Shown here piece by piece: positions 23,071 to 34,174 of a DNA stretch of 64,000 bases. The translations under genes and the position numbers were made by a program. Position 1 is the stretch's first letter; each line of letters starts with the position of its first letter. Under the pieces are notes generated by a model. It did no database searches. It was not told where the DNA came from and worked only from the letters and a program-made list of their open reading frames with translations. The stretch is from Hyphodiscus hymeniophilus. Lineage: Eukaryota > Ascomycota > Leotiomycetes > Helotiales > Hyphodiscaceae. Where the stretch lies: the NCBI GenBank assembly GCA_016508695.1, contig VNKQ01000002.1, positions 1,550,001 through 1,614,000 on the forward strand, in the 5' to 3' direction.

Positions 23071-24505
23071 GATCTGCATGATTTATTGTTGTACGGAGCA
23101 GCATATTGCTTGTTGATGGGTTGTATCTATGTCAAGGTAATCTCAAGGGATGGAATGACTATAATGCAAGGTACATTCGTTCTTTGATTTCTGATATTAC
23201 GCAGTGAAGTGAAATCATGACCACAGCCCAATTTTCACCATTCTACCCCACTTTCGGATCACCCCCACCTTTACGGTGTTTCCAGACGCCGGTGGCAGCC
23301 AAAGCTACCGTAGGCTTATTGCAGTAAGCTTCGAAAAGACACCGTAGTAGCACAACTTTCTATACTCCTTCACAGCGCCACCACAGCTCTTTCAAATCAG
23401 CAATGGGTATAATGGAGCTGCGCACGAGGTAGATCTTTGATTCGGTATCGATTGTACGGATCAAATCAAGGACGACGAATGATATCAGGAAAGGATGGGA
23501 ATAGGGAGCGCTGCCTGTGTTCTACGATGGCAGTGTTCATTCGATCTGATGGTTGCTTGCGGAGGCACAAGCTGACCAGCCTATGTGTAGCATACGCCAC
23601 TGTACAAGTACATTGCGCGCAATTGAATTCGTATTCTTGATACCAGTGCAGGACCGTCATCTTGCCAATTTAGAGTCGTCGAAATAGCTGGACGGGCGGC
23701 CACTGCAGCAAGCATGGGAAATACAAGGACATGATACGCGCGAATGAAGAAAGCCTTCAAGCACTCCTCTGGGAGCTTTTCTAATTCTCGATGGCTATGA
23801 TTTTAGATGTTTCGATTGTTGGCACTATCCCAACTTTTTGTGAGAGGCAATCGATGACTTGGATTTCCATTACATTCCGTGGAACTGCAATTCCTTCTTC
23901 TTCATTGACAAATACTCAAGTCAGACGACTCATTGGTCTTGTCGAGGTCAATCTGGCAAACAATCGTCTATGCCGCACTCCTAAATCCCTTCACCTCCAT
24001 ATTCTCAACCAAGTGAGGTAATCCGCCCCCTTTCCCGGGACACCTTGATTTGGTGTTTTCTGATGAATCATAATCTTTCCAGAAGAACAAATCTTGATTT
24101 TCACGTTGTGCACCAGACGGATAGCTATCATAGGATGAGAATTGTCCGAATGGCAACAACGGCGGGGCCATGTTGCTCTAGGTTGCCCATGTGGAACATC
24201 GGGAAGCAGCAGTTCTGTCAAGTGTCCGAGCTCTCCCTGCCTCGGGTGAAGCCATGTTGTACCATATCCAAGAGACTGTGTTGATTTCACTGCACAGCAG
24301 GTGGAGAAGTAGAAAGTCTCCTGCTTGCGGCGAAAAGTGTGTTGTCACCGTGAACCCATACGTTCACTTCCTAGGAAAGGGGCATCAGTTGGGTTGCCAT
24401 TCGGATCGAATATTCCCAGCTGTTGTGTACACCTTCTCACACGGAAACCTTCGTAAATCTTATCGAGACTCTGGCTTCAAGATAAGCAACAATAGCAGAA
24501 TCAGT
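23071..24505. other. Intergenic region upstream of the UstYa-like gene
   Basis: 1.4 kb with no supported gene, repeat or RNA. I looked for a short secreted precursor peptide with repeated Lys-Arg sites, as in UstYa-linked peptide clusters, and found none. Confidence 0.45.
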
Positions 24506-25521
24506 ATGTCTGCTCGAGCATCCGACGACCGACCTCGCAGTCAAGTCTTTGAAGGTTCCCTAGCAGAAGCTTCCCATCAGGACATGGAACGCCAACCGTT
24601 CATCAATGATCCACAATCGACAACCCAACCCAGATGGGGGAAGAAGACTCGCACTTCGATCTTCAACAAAGTCATGGCGTTGGTGAACATTGCTCTTGGT
24701 TGTATCATGGCTACAAGCATTGGTCTCATTGCTCACGAATCATCGAATTGTGGCCCAAAGTCGGTCACTCAGTCTCTTGAGCCATACTGTAAGGACGAAT
24801 ACACTTCGCTAACTGAGATATCTATCTGACGATGTTCTGGTTGTAGCGCCCGCTTTGAAGGCGGTTATCCCCGTTATCAAAAAGTTTAAAGCGGAGCCCA
24901 AGTTTCACAGCGAAGAGCTCGAGGCGGCATGGGATCGACTCTTGGGACGTAAGTCGATAGCGCACATAATTTGACACGGAGTCTGAAGACTAACTTGGCG
25001 CCAACGCAGCAAACAATGGCATTGTCGCTCTTAACGAAGAAGAAATATCAAGACTGTCAAAGACAAGCCATGGACCCATCCACTCGGAGCCTGAGCCGTT
25101 CAAGCACCTTTATGTAATTTCAATGTATCAACAACTGCACTGCTTGAACACCGTTCGTAAAAGTCTACAGAGAGAAGACTTCTTGGGTGACTTATCAGAC
25201 GAGGTGTTTCAACACCAGACAAGTAGGAAACCCATCTTCCAGTCAAGTCTCCTTGTTAACCTGAATTTTTGAAATGTAGACCAGTGCCTCGATTTTCTTC
25301 GGCAAGCTATTCAGTGCCACGGAGACGTTTCCATGTTGCATCTGTCCGATCAGGCCAATTCAGGTAGTGACACAAGCCCGTTCGTCAACCCGCACTCGGT
25401 GGCAAGGTTCGGGAAGGCTTCGGTTTCCTGGGATGTTGAACATTCTTGTCGAGCTTTGGCACCGATCGAGCAATGGGTTGCAGAACATCAACCTGGGAAG
25501 GATGTTGAACTTGATGTTTGA
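24506..25521 (+). CDS. UstYa-family (DUF3328) protein with degenerate HxxHC motifs
   Basis: Exons are 24506-24788, 24847-24948, 25010-25222 and 25280-25521 (introns 58, 61 and 57 nt; total 840 nt, 279 residues). UstYa-type proteins are membrane-anchored oxidases of fungal metabolite clusters that act in peptide cyclisation, chlorination or desaturation. Family features seen are an N-terminal cytosolic stretch, one membrane helix (about residues 52-75), YSPALKAVIPVIKKF, the HCLNTVRK block, a CLDFLRQAIQCHGD block and the C-terminal VSWDVEHSCR. The two HxxHC motifs, thought to hold the metal, are altered: QQLHC at residues 169-173 and QTNQC at 198-202. Three of four expected histidines are Gln. 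It may be inactive, structural, or use a different site. It is convergent with an MFS gene 293 bp away. Confidence 0.85.
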
Positions 25522-25814
25522 TTTATGGCTTTGGCGATTATTGAATTTGGTGGCTGCACGTTTTCACTGTATCACGTTAGAAGATGTCCAGAACCAGCAC
25601 AAATCTACCTTGAAACGTTGCCGATAGGCTTCTCTTCTTTTTAAAAGCAATAATGGAAAGATGATATAGTCAGAGCACTCAATTCAGTTTTAAAATCATA
25701 TACTACAGGAATCCTTGGTTCCCACATATCGTACATAGATCAGGAATCTTCTCAACAGAATCTTCTCGCAAAGTCGAGCTTAGCTCATTTCAGATCCGTG
25801 CCCATGAGGCCAGC

Positions 25815-27341
25815 TCATACTTTCAGCGTGGCAATAACCAACAAGATCAAGCTCATCACACCCGAGGAAACCAAGAATGGAAGGCCAACCCAAGACCCTC
25901 CCAAACCATACCCCAACGCGTAAATCGCACTCCACGCTGGGGCGCTCAAAATCGTGGCTAGAGTACTCACAATCATCACCATACTGTACAACTTTCCCAA
26001 ATCCTCCGTTCTCATCTGCGCACTAAAATAGCCCCTGATGGCATCCAGAAATCCCACATTTCCAGATATCACAATGTAGGCAACGAAGAAAAGGATCCTG
26101 GTATTTGCGAAACATAGAATGATCGATCCGAGGATCCCACACAGCATACTCAATTTTGCAACTGATATTTCGCACTTTCGTTTCTCGGCGGGGTCTGATG
26201 ACGCTGGGTCGAAATATTGGAGCAGCAGGAGAACCGCTACGCTAAGGCTTGCCTCTAGGGAGAGAATGTACCCTGTTTTTGCAAGAGACCAGCCGTAGCG
26301 CTTGCTGATCCATGGCCGGAGTAGGTACCGGGCATTGAAAGCAATGTGGTTAAGAAAATTGACCAGGAGACACATTTGCACCGCCTGCTTGCGGAGCAGG
26401 AGAGAGGCCAGGGACTTGAGAGATATCAGGATCTCTTCTTTCAAAGACTTCTTGTGACTGTATGTCGCTCCATGTCGGGGGCTCGTTTGAGTGTTTTCCT
26501 GACACTGCTGTTCCAATTTCAGATATGGGAACTGGATGGGGTCGTCATCTGAACATGCTTTTGTGGCTTTCGCTCCTGTTCGCGGTAAATAAGAGAGTGT
26601 GGGGATAATAAGTCCGAAGAGACAAGTTCCAAGAAGTGTTGTGGAAGCCGCTCCATTCTGTAAGAGCCAGGAGCCGAGTGACACGCCAGCGAGTTGTAGC
26701 AGGAGATTGATCCCTGACATTTTGTACAGCAGTGTGCTTCTGGACCAATGTGAGCTTGAATGATATCAAGGCTGGAAGGCAAGCTAACAGACAAGAAGCT
26801 GGCACAGCTTCACCTATGATCGTGCGGATCAGCATCGAATGGATGGCGGCGCCGCCACCTATGATCTCAAAAAATCCACACAGCCAGATCAATCTTAAGT
26901 TCGAGTGTGGTATCGTGCCTATAAAGAATGAATCAGTAGGGGCCGTCTTCGAATAGAGTCAGATCATTTACATATTGCCACGAGAAAAATATTTTGCAGA
27001 ATGCTGCTCAGGGAATTGCCAAGGAGAATCAGGCGGCGATCAACGTGTTCTGACAGAATCCCATAAGGGATAGCAAGGAATAGACCCGGTAGAGACGTAA
27101 AAGACGAATATGCGCCCAGAAGGTATGCCAAATTGGTTTGCACTCCGTCAAGTTTACAGAAATGTTCTGCTATGTTGGACACGGCTCCATAATGGCGCTG
27201 GCAGACTGCTCCTTCGATCAACCTCGTTACTGGGACCGAAGTAATCGCGGTACCAAAAGTCGTCAAAAATTCGACGACAGCACATACGTAGACCTCCCGG
27301 GGAATAACGAATTTTTCATTTGTTGTTAACTTTTCTTGCAT
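25815..27341 (-). CDS. MFS transporter (first of two in the cluster)
   Basis: Exons are 26972-27341, 26789-26918 and 25815-26739 (introns 53 and 49 nt; total 1425 nt, 474 residues). The start is the ATG at 27341. The second intron uses a GTTAGC donor; this is the only choice I found that restores GEAVPASCLSTLLYKMSG in frame. About twelve hydrophobic segments are visible, with a long hydrophilic central loop (GAKATKACSDDD...). The LPGLFLAIPYGILSEHVDRR segment is the MFS motif-A region and the LIEGAVCQRHY segment sits in the first external loop, as in fungal members related to proton-coupled folate-like carriers. It probably exports or imports a small metabolite made by neighbouring genes. It is related to the MFS gene at 28297-30024 but clearly divergent. 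Confidence 0.85.
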
Positions 27342-27360
27342 CTTCGCGGACAAACGTATC

Positions 27361-27368
27361 TCACGTGA
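27361..27368. promoter_or_regulatory. TCACGTGA E-box
   Basis: Perfect 8-bp palindrome located 20 bp upstream of the MFS ATG (minus strand), typical of fungal bHLH binding sites. Confidence 0.35.
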
Positions 27369-28105
27369 TGTGGTTTCCGAATTGCTGGACCTTGCAGCGA
27401 CGGCTCACTTGGGTGCGGGGGAAGTGGGATATGACAGGACCTAGGTGCCGTTATGTTGCAAAGCTGCAAATTCCCGGGAATGCACATATCGGAATAAAAG
27501 CAATGTCACTTGACAGATGCTTGCCATGTGCAACCTTTCACCCGTTAGCGGACTAACAGACGGCAGCTTCGAGATCTCGAACACAAACAGTCGAACACGA
27601 TTAACGACATCCACCATCGGGCAGATTCTAAAGTACCGGACATATGCAAGATCCCAATGTCTTTGGGAAACTGCGTGTACCGAGATCATGTAGCTGGCCG
27701 AAAGCGCCCGGAGTCTGAACGGGTATCTCTTAAATCAATGCAAAGATACGCGACGTCGATCAGGTAGTAGCAACTAGCAAGTAGTATGTAGTCTCATCTT
27801 TAAGTGTTAAAACTCCGGGAAGGATGATACTCGTTCCAGACTCCGATCTGAAAGCAGTCGAACAGACCTCCCGTCTGGAGAGGAGCACGGTCACCATGAT
27901 CTGACTGTCTCCCTTGGTCGAAGGAACACGAGGTCCATAAATGTCCAACTGGATATCCTCAAATGTGAGCCAAGAGGCCGCGACCCCATCTTGGTCAAAT
28001 CCAACCGTCGACAGAGACCTTGTACTTTAGGTATGTAGAACATGCATCGTCCTCGTCGCTTTGAATATCCCAATCAGTTCACCAGATACCTCAGCCAATG
28101 AACTC

Positions 28106-28121
28106 AACTCACGTGTGAGTT
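28106..28121. promoter_or_regulatory. Palindrome with CACGTG core
   Basis: AACTCACGTGTGAGTT has 7-bp arms in perfect inverted repeat separated by two bases, with CACGTG at 28110-28115. It is the second E-box in the same spacer. Confidence 0.35.
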
Positions 28122-28296
28122 CCATTGTCCAAGTATAACTCCCTGGTGCTTTGGGCCAAGCATATAATTTAGTTCAATTGGTGAAGTCCTGTTCTTGATG
28201 ATGTACAGGCAATACCTCTTCATGTTCGATATTAGTCTTTTCGAGCTGCAGAAACTTCGTAGACATGGCTGCTAAACCGTAAAGTGCCTACTCTCG

Positions 28297-30024
28297 TTAC
28301 TCCGGGGTTGAACATTTAGGCTTGCGAGCACTCACAGCAGCAACAAAGAATGGTAATGCGTGCCAGAAATAAGGAAGTAACAGGGAAGCCGCGAATATCT
28401 GTTGCATTGCGGGGTCTCCGGATGCATGCCCTAGGCTCTCGAGCACAACAATGGAGGAGTAAATGGTAGCCTTAGCACCGTCCGATATCCAGTACGATAT
28501 CAACGAAAGTGCTGCAACTCGGCTTCCAAAACCCGATGAGAAAACAAAGATCCCTGTTCGACAATCTAAGATAAGCAAAATTGACTTGATTCTACTCGGA
28601 ACTCACCAATGGGGAGAGTCTTGCTGGAAGGGGCAAAGCCAATACAAAGACAGCCAACACACATGACGAAGACGCTGAATCGGACGAGAAACAAGTCGAT
28701 AACTTCCGGACTCGTTTTGTATCGCAGTTGAATGAGAGAAGTAATCCGTGGGATGAAAATTAGGAACAGTACTATGTTCACTATGGCGGTTTGCGTGTAA
28801 AAAGTAGCACCCGTTGATATCTTCATGCCAAATTGGAATGAAGCATACTGGATCAAGATATTCAGCGTTGTATATCTCAAGGTACCAACCAGGAAGATGG
28901 GAACCATTAGCAGGACATTGAGATTTGAGAGTGCACTGAGGATACCGTTAACCGAAGGCTGTTTCTTCAAGTTATCTGGGCCATCAACGTTGTCCTCCTC
29001 TGGTTTTGGAGAGGATATAGTTTTCCAAGCATATCGTAGATCTGGGGTGAAAAGGAGGAGTGTCAGGCATAGCGTGAGGGAGCCAATGGCCAAGCCACAC
29101 GGAATCTGAGAAATGGGAATCAGTATAGTCTCCGCAGAGATAAATGAAGTAGTGGTGCTTACCCATGGGGAAATATCCAAAGTTCCCCAGGCAATGAACG
29201 ACCCGATCAGTTCGGCGCTATAGAATGCAGAAAAAATATAATAAAACGAGTGGCTTCTATCGAGCTGTGTCAACACAGCGGACATCTAAAGTCTGGGTTT
29301 GGGTTCAGGAATGACCTTCTGTCATCAGGAATGGATTCGGATGCCATCGCCCACATGTATGCTGATGCCGCATTCAAACCGCCTCCGCATAATAACAAGA
29401 TTGAGGATAGCCAAACGAATTCTAGCCTGAATAATTTGGGGAAGGCGCCTGTACTGTTGTCAGGTGAAATAACTCTCTTTTCAGGTTGAAACATACAAAC
29501 GGTAAAGACTTCGCACAGCGATAGAGCGACCCCAAACAATGACCAGGCCATAATTCTTCGTCTGCCATAACGATCTCCTAGTTTCCCCATCGGTATGGCA
29601 ATTAATAGCACTAATGGAATATCAGTGCTCAAGCTTCCTCTCACTGGACAAGCAACGGACCAGGAATCGTATCAAACAACGACTTCCAGCCTCTAATCGT
29701 GGCCAACGCTCGCTGAATCTCAAGCTCTTTACATTGGCTCTCCTCAACACCTCCACTTGGGAAATTGTAGTATGTAAGACACAGGGATTGTTCGAACAGT
29801 TTTATGAGAGGTGCAACCAGAACCATCTCACAAAAAGCAAGCAAGAAGTGGACCATCATGAAATAAGCTGTGACGTTGAACGAGGTCCTCTGGATGGTGC
29901 TGTTGAGACCGCCACTGCTGTTTGTATCATAGCGTAAGAGAGGGCTTTCCTCCTCTTCAGCTCCGATCATACCTGATGGCTCGATTTCGACCTCGTCAGC
30001 TGCCATAGCTCTTAATATTGACAT
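28297..30024 (-). CDS. MFS transporter (second of two in the cluster)
   Basis: Exons are 29661-30024, 29316-29610, 29163-29256, 28607-29105 and 28297-28565 (introns 50, 59, 57 and 41 nt; total 1521 nt, 506 residues). Two donors are unusual (GTCCGT at 29660 and GTCATT at 29315), but each gives a perfect family join: DTIPVLLIAIPMGKLGDRYGRRR (motif A) and IPDDRRSHSFYYIFSAFY. The N-terminal 40 residues are acidic and cytosolic. Twelve hydrophobic segments with a central hydrophilic loop (SSPKPEEDNVDG) are visible. The loop with LCLTYYNFP and the overall plan match the neighbouring MFS gene, so both belong to the same carrier family. I chose the ATG at 30024 (MSILRAMAADEV); MAADEV is an alternative start. 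Substrate unknown. Confidence 0.85.
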
Positions 30025-30822
30025 GAAAACCCTCAAGCTGCGTTGTCTGTTGATGGGCGAACGTGGGTTCACGATTCACCCAAATCTTGCTTACATACGC
30101 AGACGGCGTTTCTCGTTACTCGGCTACCACCAACACCATTATTTCAATTTCAATGCAATCACTCAGTAAGCATGCATCACCAAAATCCCAGGAAGGATGC
30201 AGCTCAAGCTGAAAATGACCGAAGTCGGTCAGACCCCAAAAATATGGTTTCTCAATACATTTGGAGACTCGAACACCTTTCTAATATTGCATCAACGAAT
30301 CAGTCATCGTTCGGAGTCGGTATAGCCTGGGCCACCAGCAAAGACACATCCTACGACACTGCCCCTCTAGGTTTACTAGAGTCCAGTTTTTGATTTCGTC
30401 TTCTCTGAGTTCTGCTTGTTAGAGATAATGTGATTGCTGGCGATGATCATCGTTGCACCTCAACCCTACATCATCCAAAATGTAGCAGATCACCACTCCC
30501 TCAGTAGTGGAAATGAATATCATTCGTGATTTGAAGGGAATAGTTTGCAAAAGAAAAGCCCTTCCTATCAGGTATTTATCAGGATTGCAAGTTTGGCGCC
30601 GTGTAACCACACTCTAAAGTAGAAACGCTTTGCAGAAACGTGCAGAATGTCGCATAGAGGCTTAGTCCATTCCAAACGTTATGCTCCTCCATATCCAATA
30701 GCCTCCCAGAACTCAACGCCACAAGCGATGTTTAGAAACCCATCCAGTCCCAATGATAAGCGTGATCCCTTTCCCTTTGCTATCGATCAGGAAAGGAGGC
30801 TGGGATCACCTTGTGATGTAAG
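30025..30822. other. Intergenic region, promoter of the second MFS gene
   Basis: About 800 bp. A plus-strand frame of 116 codons is open here but has no recognisable protein character. No repeat seen. Confidence 0.4.
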
Positions 30823-32394
30823 TCATTCCAGTATGCAGCTTGGTCCAACGCCCTTCAGCTTTCTGATGAGCTTTGCAGGTGTGCCGCCAACGAGAGAGTT
30901 GGGTTCTACATCCTTCGCAACCACAGCTCCTGCAGCGATTGTGCATCCTTGACCGATGGTCACGCCGGGAAGAATCTTGACACCCATACCGATCCAACAG
31001 TCCTACGTAACGTCAACAATTGCTTCAATTTCTTCGGAAACCTCCCGTAGACGTAACTCTCGAGGTACATTTCCCACGCCACTACTCCTGGACGAGGGCT
31101 GCAAGGGCAGGACGAGGTTTGTACTTACATCTCCGATTGTGATAGGTTTCGCAAACGAACCACGGCCTTTGAAGTCTTGACGGTCCGCAGCATCAACCTC
31201 ATGGGTATCACTGCAGATTCTTACGTCGCAAGCAATAAGGACTCGATTACCAATGATCACCGGCGCACTGTCGTAAATGGCAACGCTTTTCCAAAGTCAG
31301 CAGAGAAATATGATCCATCACAAAGGCAGACTCGGTAATGACCAGGGGCTGCTGCCTGTCGGTGAGCATTGAGCTTCCCGACGTGCCGATTTACCACCCA
31401 AGTCTCATGCAACCATCGGCCCTGATGGTCTCACTTGAGCACACCCGCGGTGCCGTGTAATTTTGTGCCACCATACCCGTCACCCTGTATCGATGGAGCG
31501 TCAAAGGCCTAGTACCTAAACTCACTTTCGGTTTACTAGGAGGAAAACTCCGAGTTAGCATTCCTTCTTAAGGATAGTATTTAGAGACATAAATATGGCA
31601 CAACATTGCGGGAGCATATTTTGAGGGCGAGAAGAAAGTCTCGCAGCTTCGCAAGAGACCTCGAGAGAAAGAAACAATTCGGAGTGGACTCACTATAACA
31701 GTCCTCTCCAATGAAGGTGTTGCAGCCCTGGTCCAGAGTCAGAAATGCGGTACCGAGGATGATCAGAGCAGATCGAGGAGGTTCGATACTGCCGTCTCGG
31801 CAGTACGACGTTCTCTCGTATCCAGCCTGAAAGGTAAGGTCTTGCAAGAGGGAGTTCTTAGTTGAAGGAACATACCCAGGTAACAAAAAGAGGAGCTTCA
31901 ATATTGGTCGAACTTCCCAGGTGTCCAAGAATGACCTTCGCAAATCCCATACGCCGACATTGTAAAGTCTCGAGCGTGCATCCATCCGGCAAAGACTCGT
32001 CATCTGTTTCCAAGTCAGTACATTCTTAAAGCAAGTTGGAGTGGAGTCAAGTTACTAAAAGACAACAGGCGCTTTCGAACTCCAAGCTTGAAGTCCAGCA
32101 TGATCGCAGAGCGGCCTGCCTTGAAGCTGCAGAAGGAAAATTAGCTCAGCTAGAGTGTGAATTGCTTGAGGGTGTGGAAATCTATATTGTGATCCTCACC
32201 TCAAACCTGAGATCTAGAAAACAGAACAGTCAGCAATGTTTCGTTCGAGAATCTTTGCAGCCATTCTCCGGAAATCAGCTGTGGGAAAACCGGGGGCTCA
32301 CCATGTTCTCGAACTCGGCACACCAAGGAATTCCAGAGGTCTCGCTCGTCTTGATTTTGTCAATCATTGCTTGATTGTGAGTAGTAGCCGCCAT
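30823..32394 (-). CDS. Maltose O-acetyltransferase-like hexapeptide enzyme, eight exons with two microexons
   Basis: Exons are 32302-32394, 32200-32213 (14 nt), 32056-32126, 31876-32003, 31694-31727, 31526-31535 (10 nt), 31129-31285 and 30823-31002; total 687 nt, 228 residues, all joins in frame. The enzyme would transfer acetyl from acetyl-CoA to a sugar or other hydroxyl. The N-terminal Mac domain is seen in GIPWCAEFENM, continuing across the 14-nt exon (ISGL), and in VRKRLLSFNDESLPDG. The left-handed beta-helix follows: GCNTFIGEDCYINRNVAIYD, where the 10-nt exon supplies most of INRN, then VIIGNRVLIACDVRIC, the catalytic-His segment SDTHEVD, and GDDCWIGMGVKILPGVTIG. It ends near GGTPAKLIRKL. 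It lies next to the MFS/UstYa genes and could acetylate a metabolite there; that is inference. Confidence 0.87.
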
Positions 32395-32899
32395 TGTAGA
32401 AGCTGTGGTAAGAGGGAAATTGTAAAAGCTTCGGTAAGGAAATAGATGACGGAATCAGCAGGCATTGAGAGATACTTAACAATAGGATTTCAGTGAATTT
32501 GTTTGGAAAACAAAGCTAAATTTCGTTTGGTACCGAGTGAGCAAAAAATAATTACAAATCGAATAACAAATATGAGTTTCACAGATCGAAGGTGAGGTTC
32601 GTGAGACTATTTTGGTATTTACACATTCATAGCCTTGCTGCAAGGTGCCCAAAAAGTACCGCGGAGCTGTCACCCTCTTCCGATTCGACTCTTGAAGTAA
32701 CCTTTATTCAACCCCGTTACACCACCGACAGAGCAGAGAAACCTCTGAAGAACGAATCGGATCGGAAAATCTCGACATTATAAAGAGATAAAGTGGTATT
32801 CTGTACCAAGATGCCAACGCATCAACATAAGTCGAGATTTTGACCTTAACCCCGAACGCCATGGTTGCTTACATGTACTCTAGTACTCACGCTATGCAT
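32395..32899. other. Intergenic region
   Basis: 505 bp, AT-rich in places, upstream of the acetyltransferase and downstream of MTP18. Nothing recognisable. Confidence 0.45.
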
Positions 32900-33865
32900 T
32901 TATAACTCCTTCTTGGACTGCAAATCTTTCTCCATTCCTGTTGAATGTGTGTCACCAACCGCGGAGTGCCCCCCGAACGTCTCGAATCCTTTGTGAAAGA
33001 CCCATTCCACAGCTTCCTCGACAGGCTTATCGAACAGGAACGGCAGAGCTGGGACGGCTGCCAGACCAAGACCTATAGGACCATACGCCCTGATTCTTGT
33101 GTTCTTCACTCCCTTCAACGCCTTACCAGAATATCTGACGATACTGTGAATAGTGAAAGCTGGGAGACCCTGTTCAGCAAATCAGATGAGCTACCCTAGA
33201 CAAGAGCAGCACTCGCGCCAGCAAAACTCACCATGCTCGCAATTCCTTGGAACAATGCACGCTGAACCATAACTGTGCGATAATCCTCGAGTGGCGTAAC
33301 TTTTCCTGGTACCAGCGAAACTCCAGCTTCCCCCGCCACGTTCTTTAGATCGGTCTTCGCATCATTATATCGTTCTTGAGCAGCCTCTCTAGGTAACTCG
33401 GGATGTAATATCCTTTGATTCTGGCAGTAGGCTTTGTATCCTTCATGCGATACATCTCCAATCAAATACGCCCATGATATTCCGTAAGCGGTTCGAACAA
33501 GGTTTGGGTGCGCCACTGGTCGGAAGGACTCTCCAATATCTGAGGTGTATGCGACATATCTCTGCGCAGATAGCAAAGCGGTACGTATTCGAGTGGCGTA
33601 GGCTGCGTATCGAATGCTGCTATCAGTGGATGCTGGAGCTCTGTTAAAGGTTAGAATCCATTTTACTGGGTCGACTCAGAGCTTATGCAGATTTAAAGAG
33701 AGTGCTGCATTTTTCAGCAACTTACGTTCCGTCATATAGTTCATCATAAAAATTTTCGTCCTTGTCTGCTTGGTCAACAATACTCTGCAGGCTGGCGGGA
33801 AGCTTCTCGGGCTTTGGAAGGTCTGTAGAGCCGCGCTTGGGGTTCTCTGAATCTTTGCCTGCCAT
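32900..33865 (-). CDS. mtp18: MTP18/MTFP1 mitochondrial fission process protein
   Basis: Exons are 33726-33865, 33232-33640 and 32900-33169 (introns 85 and 62 nt; total 819 nt, 272 residues). MTP18 proteins sit in the inner mitochondrial membrane and influence fission. Family segments seen are SSIRYAAYATRIRTALLSAQRYVAYTSDIGESFRP, VRTAYGISWAYLIGDVSHEGYKAY, the VMVQRALFQGIASMGLPAFTIHSIVRYS helix joined across intron 2, and the C-terminal GPIGLGLAAVPALPFLFDKPVEEAVEW. The first 45 residues are hydrophilic and probably loosely structured. It is divergent from the ATP synthase subunit k gene with only 309 bp between start codons, suggesting a shared promoter for two mitochondrial proteins. Confidence 0.93.
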
Positions 33866-34174
33866 ATCGATATTTGGGGATTTTCGTGTTTGATTTAAAG
33901 AAGGAAAGATTGTAACGGCCTTATTTAAAGCAACAGAACAAAACACAAGTTCTCTGTGCGTAGCAAAGCATCGTTTACCTCGGGATGACCAGAGGAGACC
34001 AGGCGTGCCGGCTCAATCCGGTATTCACGCGCGGCAAGCGCTTATTAGGTCTTGGCTACCTGGGCCGAAAGCTCCTCGAAATTCAACCATCCCGTCGTCT
34101 CCTCCACGAAGCTCAATCCAACCACAATCCTCACCACCGAATCCCCATACCCATTGAATCTTCCAACCGCAAAG
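33866..34174. promoter_or_regulatory. Bidirectional promoter MTP18 / ATP19
   Basis: 309 bp separates the two start codons of divergent genes for mitochondrial inner-membrane proteins. No specific regulatory motif was assigned. Confidence 0.5.

Larger units (their letters stand above)
27342..28296. other. Spacer between the two MFS genes, with two E-boxes
   Basis: 955 bp without a gene; both flanking genes run on the minus strand. It contains TCACGTGA immediately before the downstream MFS start and a 16-bp palindrome with a CACGTG core at 28106-28121. Confidence 0.5.

Noticed and set aside
23071..24505. RiPP precursor peptide near the UstYa-like gene
   Set aside because: No frame with a signal peptide and repeated Lys-Arg-bounded cores was found here or in the MFS spacers.
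26740..26815. Apparent frameshift in the MFS gene at 25815-27341
   Set aside because: A 49-nt intron with a GTTAGC donor restores the family sequence.
30043..30393. 116-codon plus-strand frame
   Set aside because: It lies in the promoter of the MFS gene and shows no protein-like pattern.
31876..31968. Apparent frameshift in the acetyltransferase Mac domain
   Set aside because: An overlooked exon at 32056-32126 and a longer exon at 31876-32003 resolve it; the full model is in frame.
32036..32374. Plus-strand frame resembling a coiled-coil protein
   Set aside because: It is antisense to the acetyltransferase exons.
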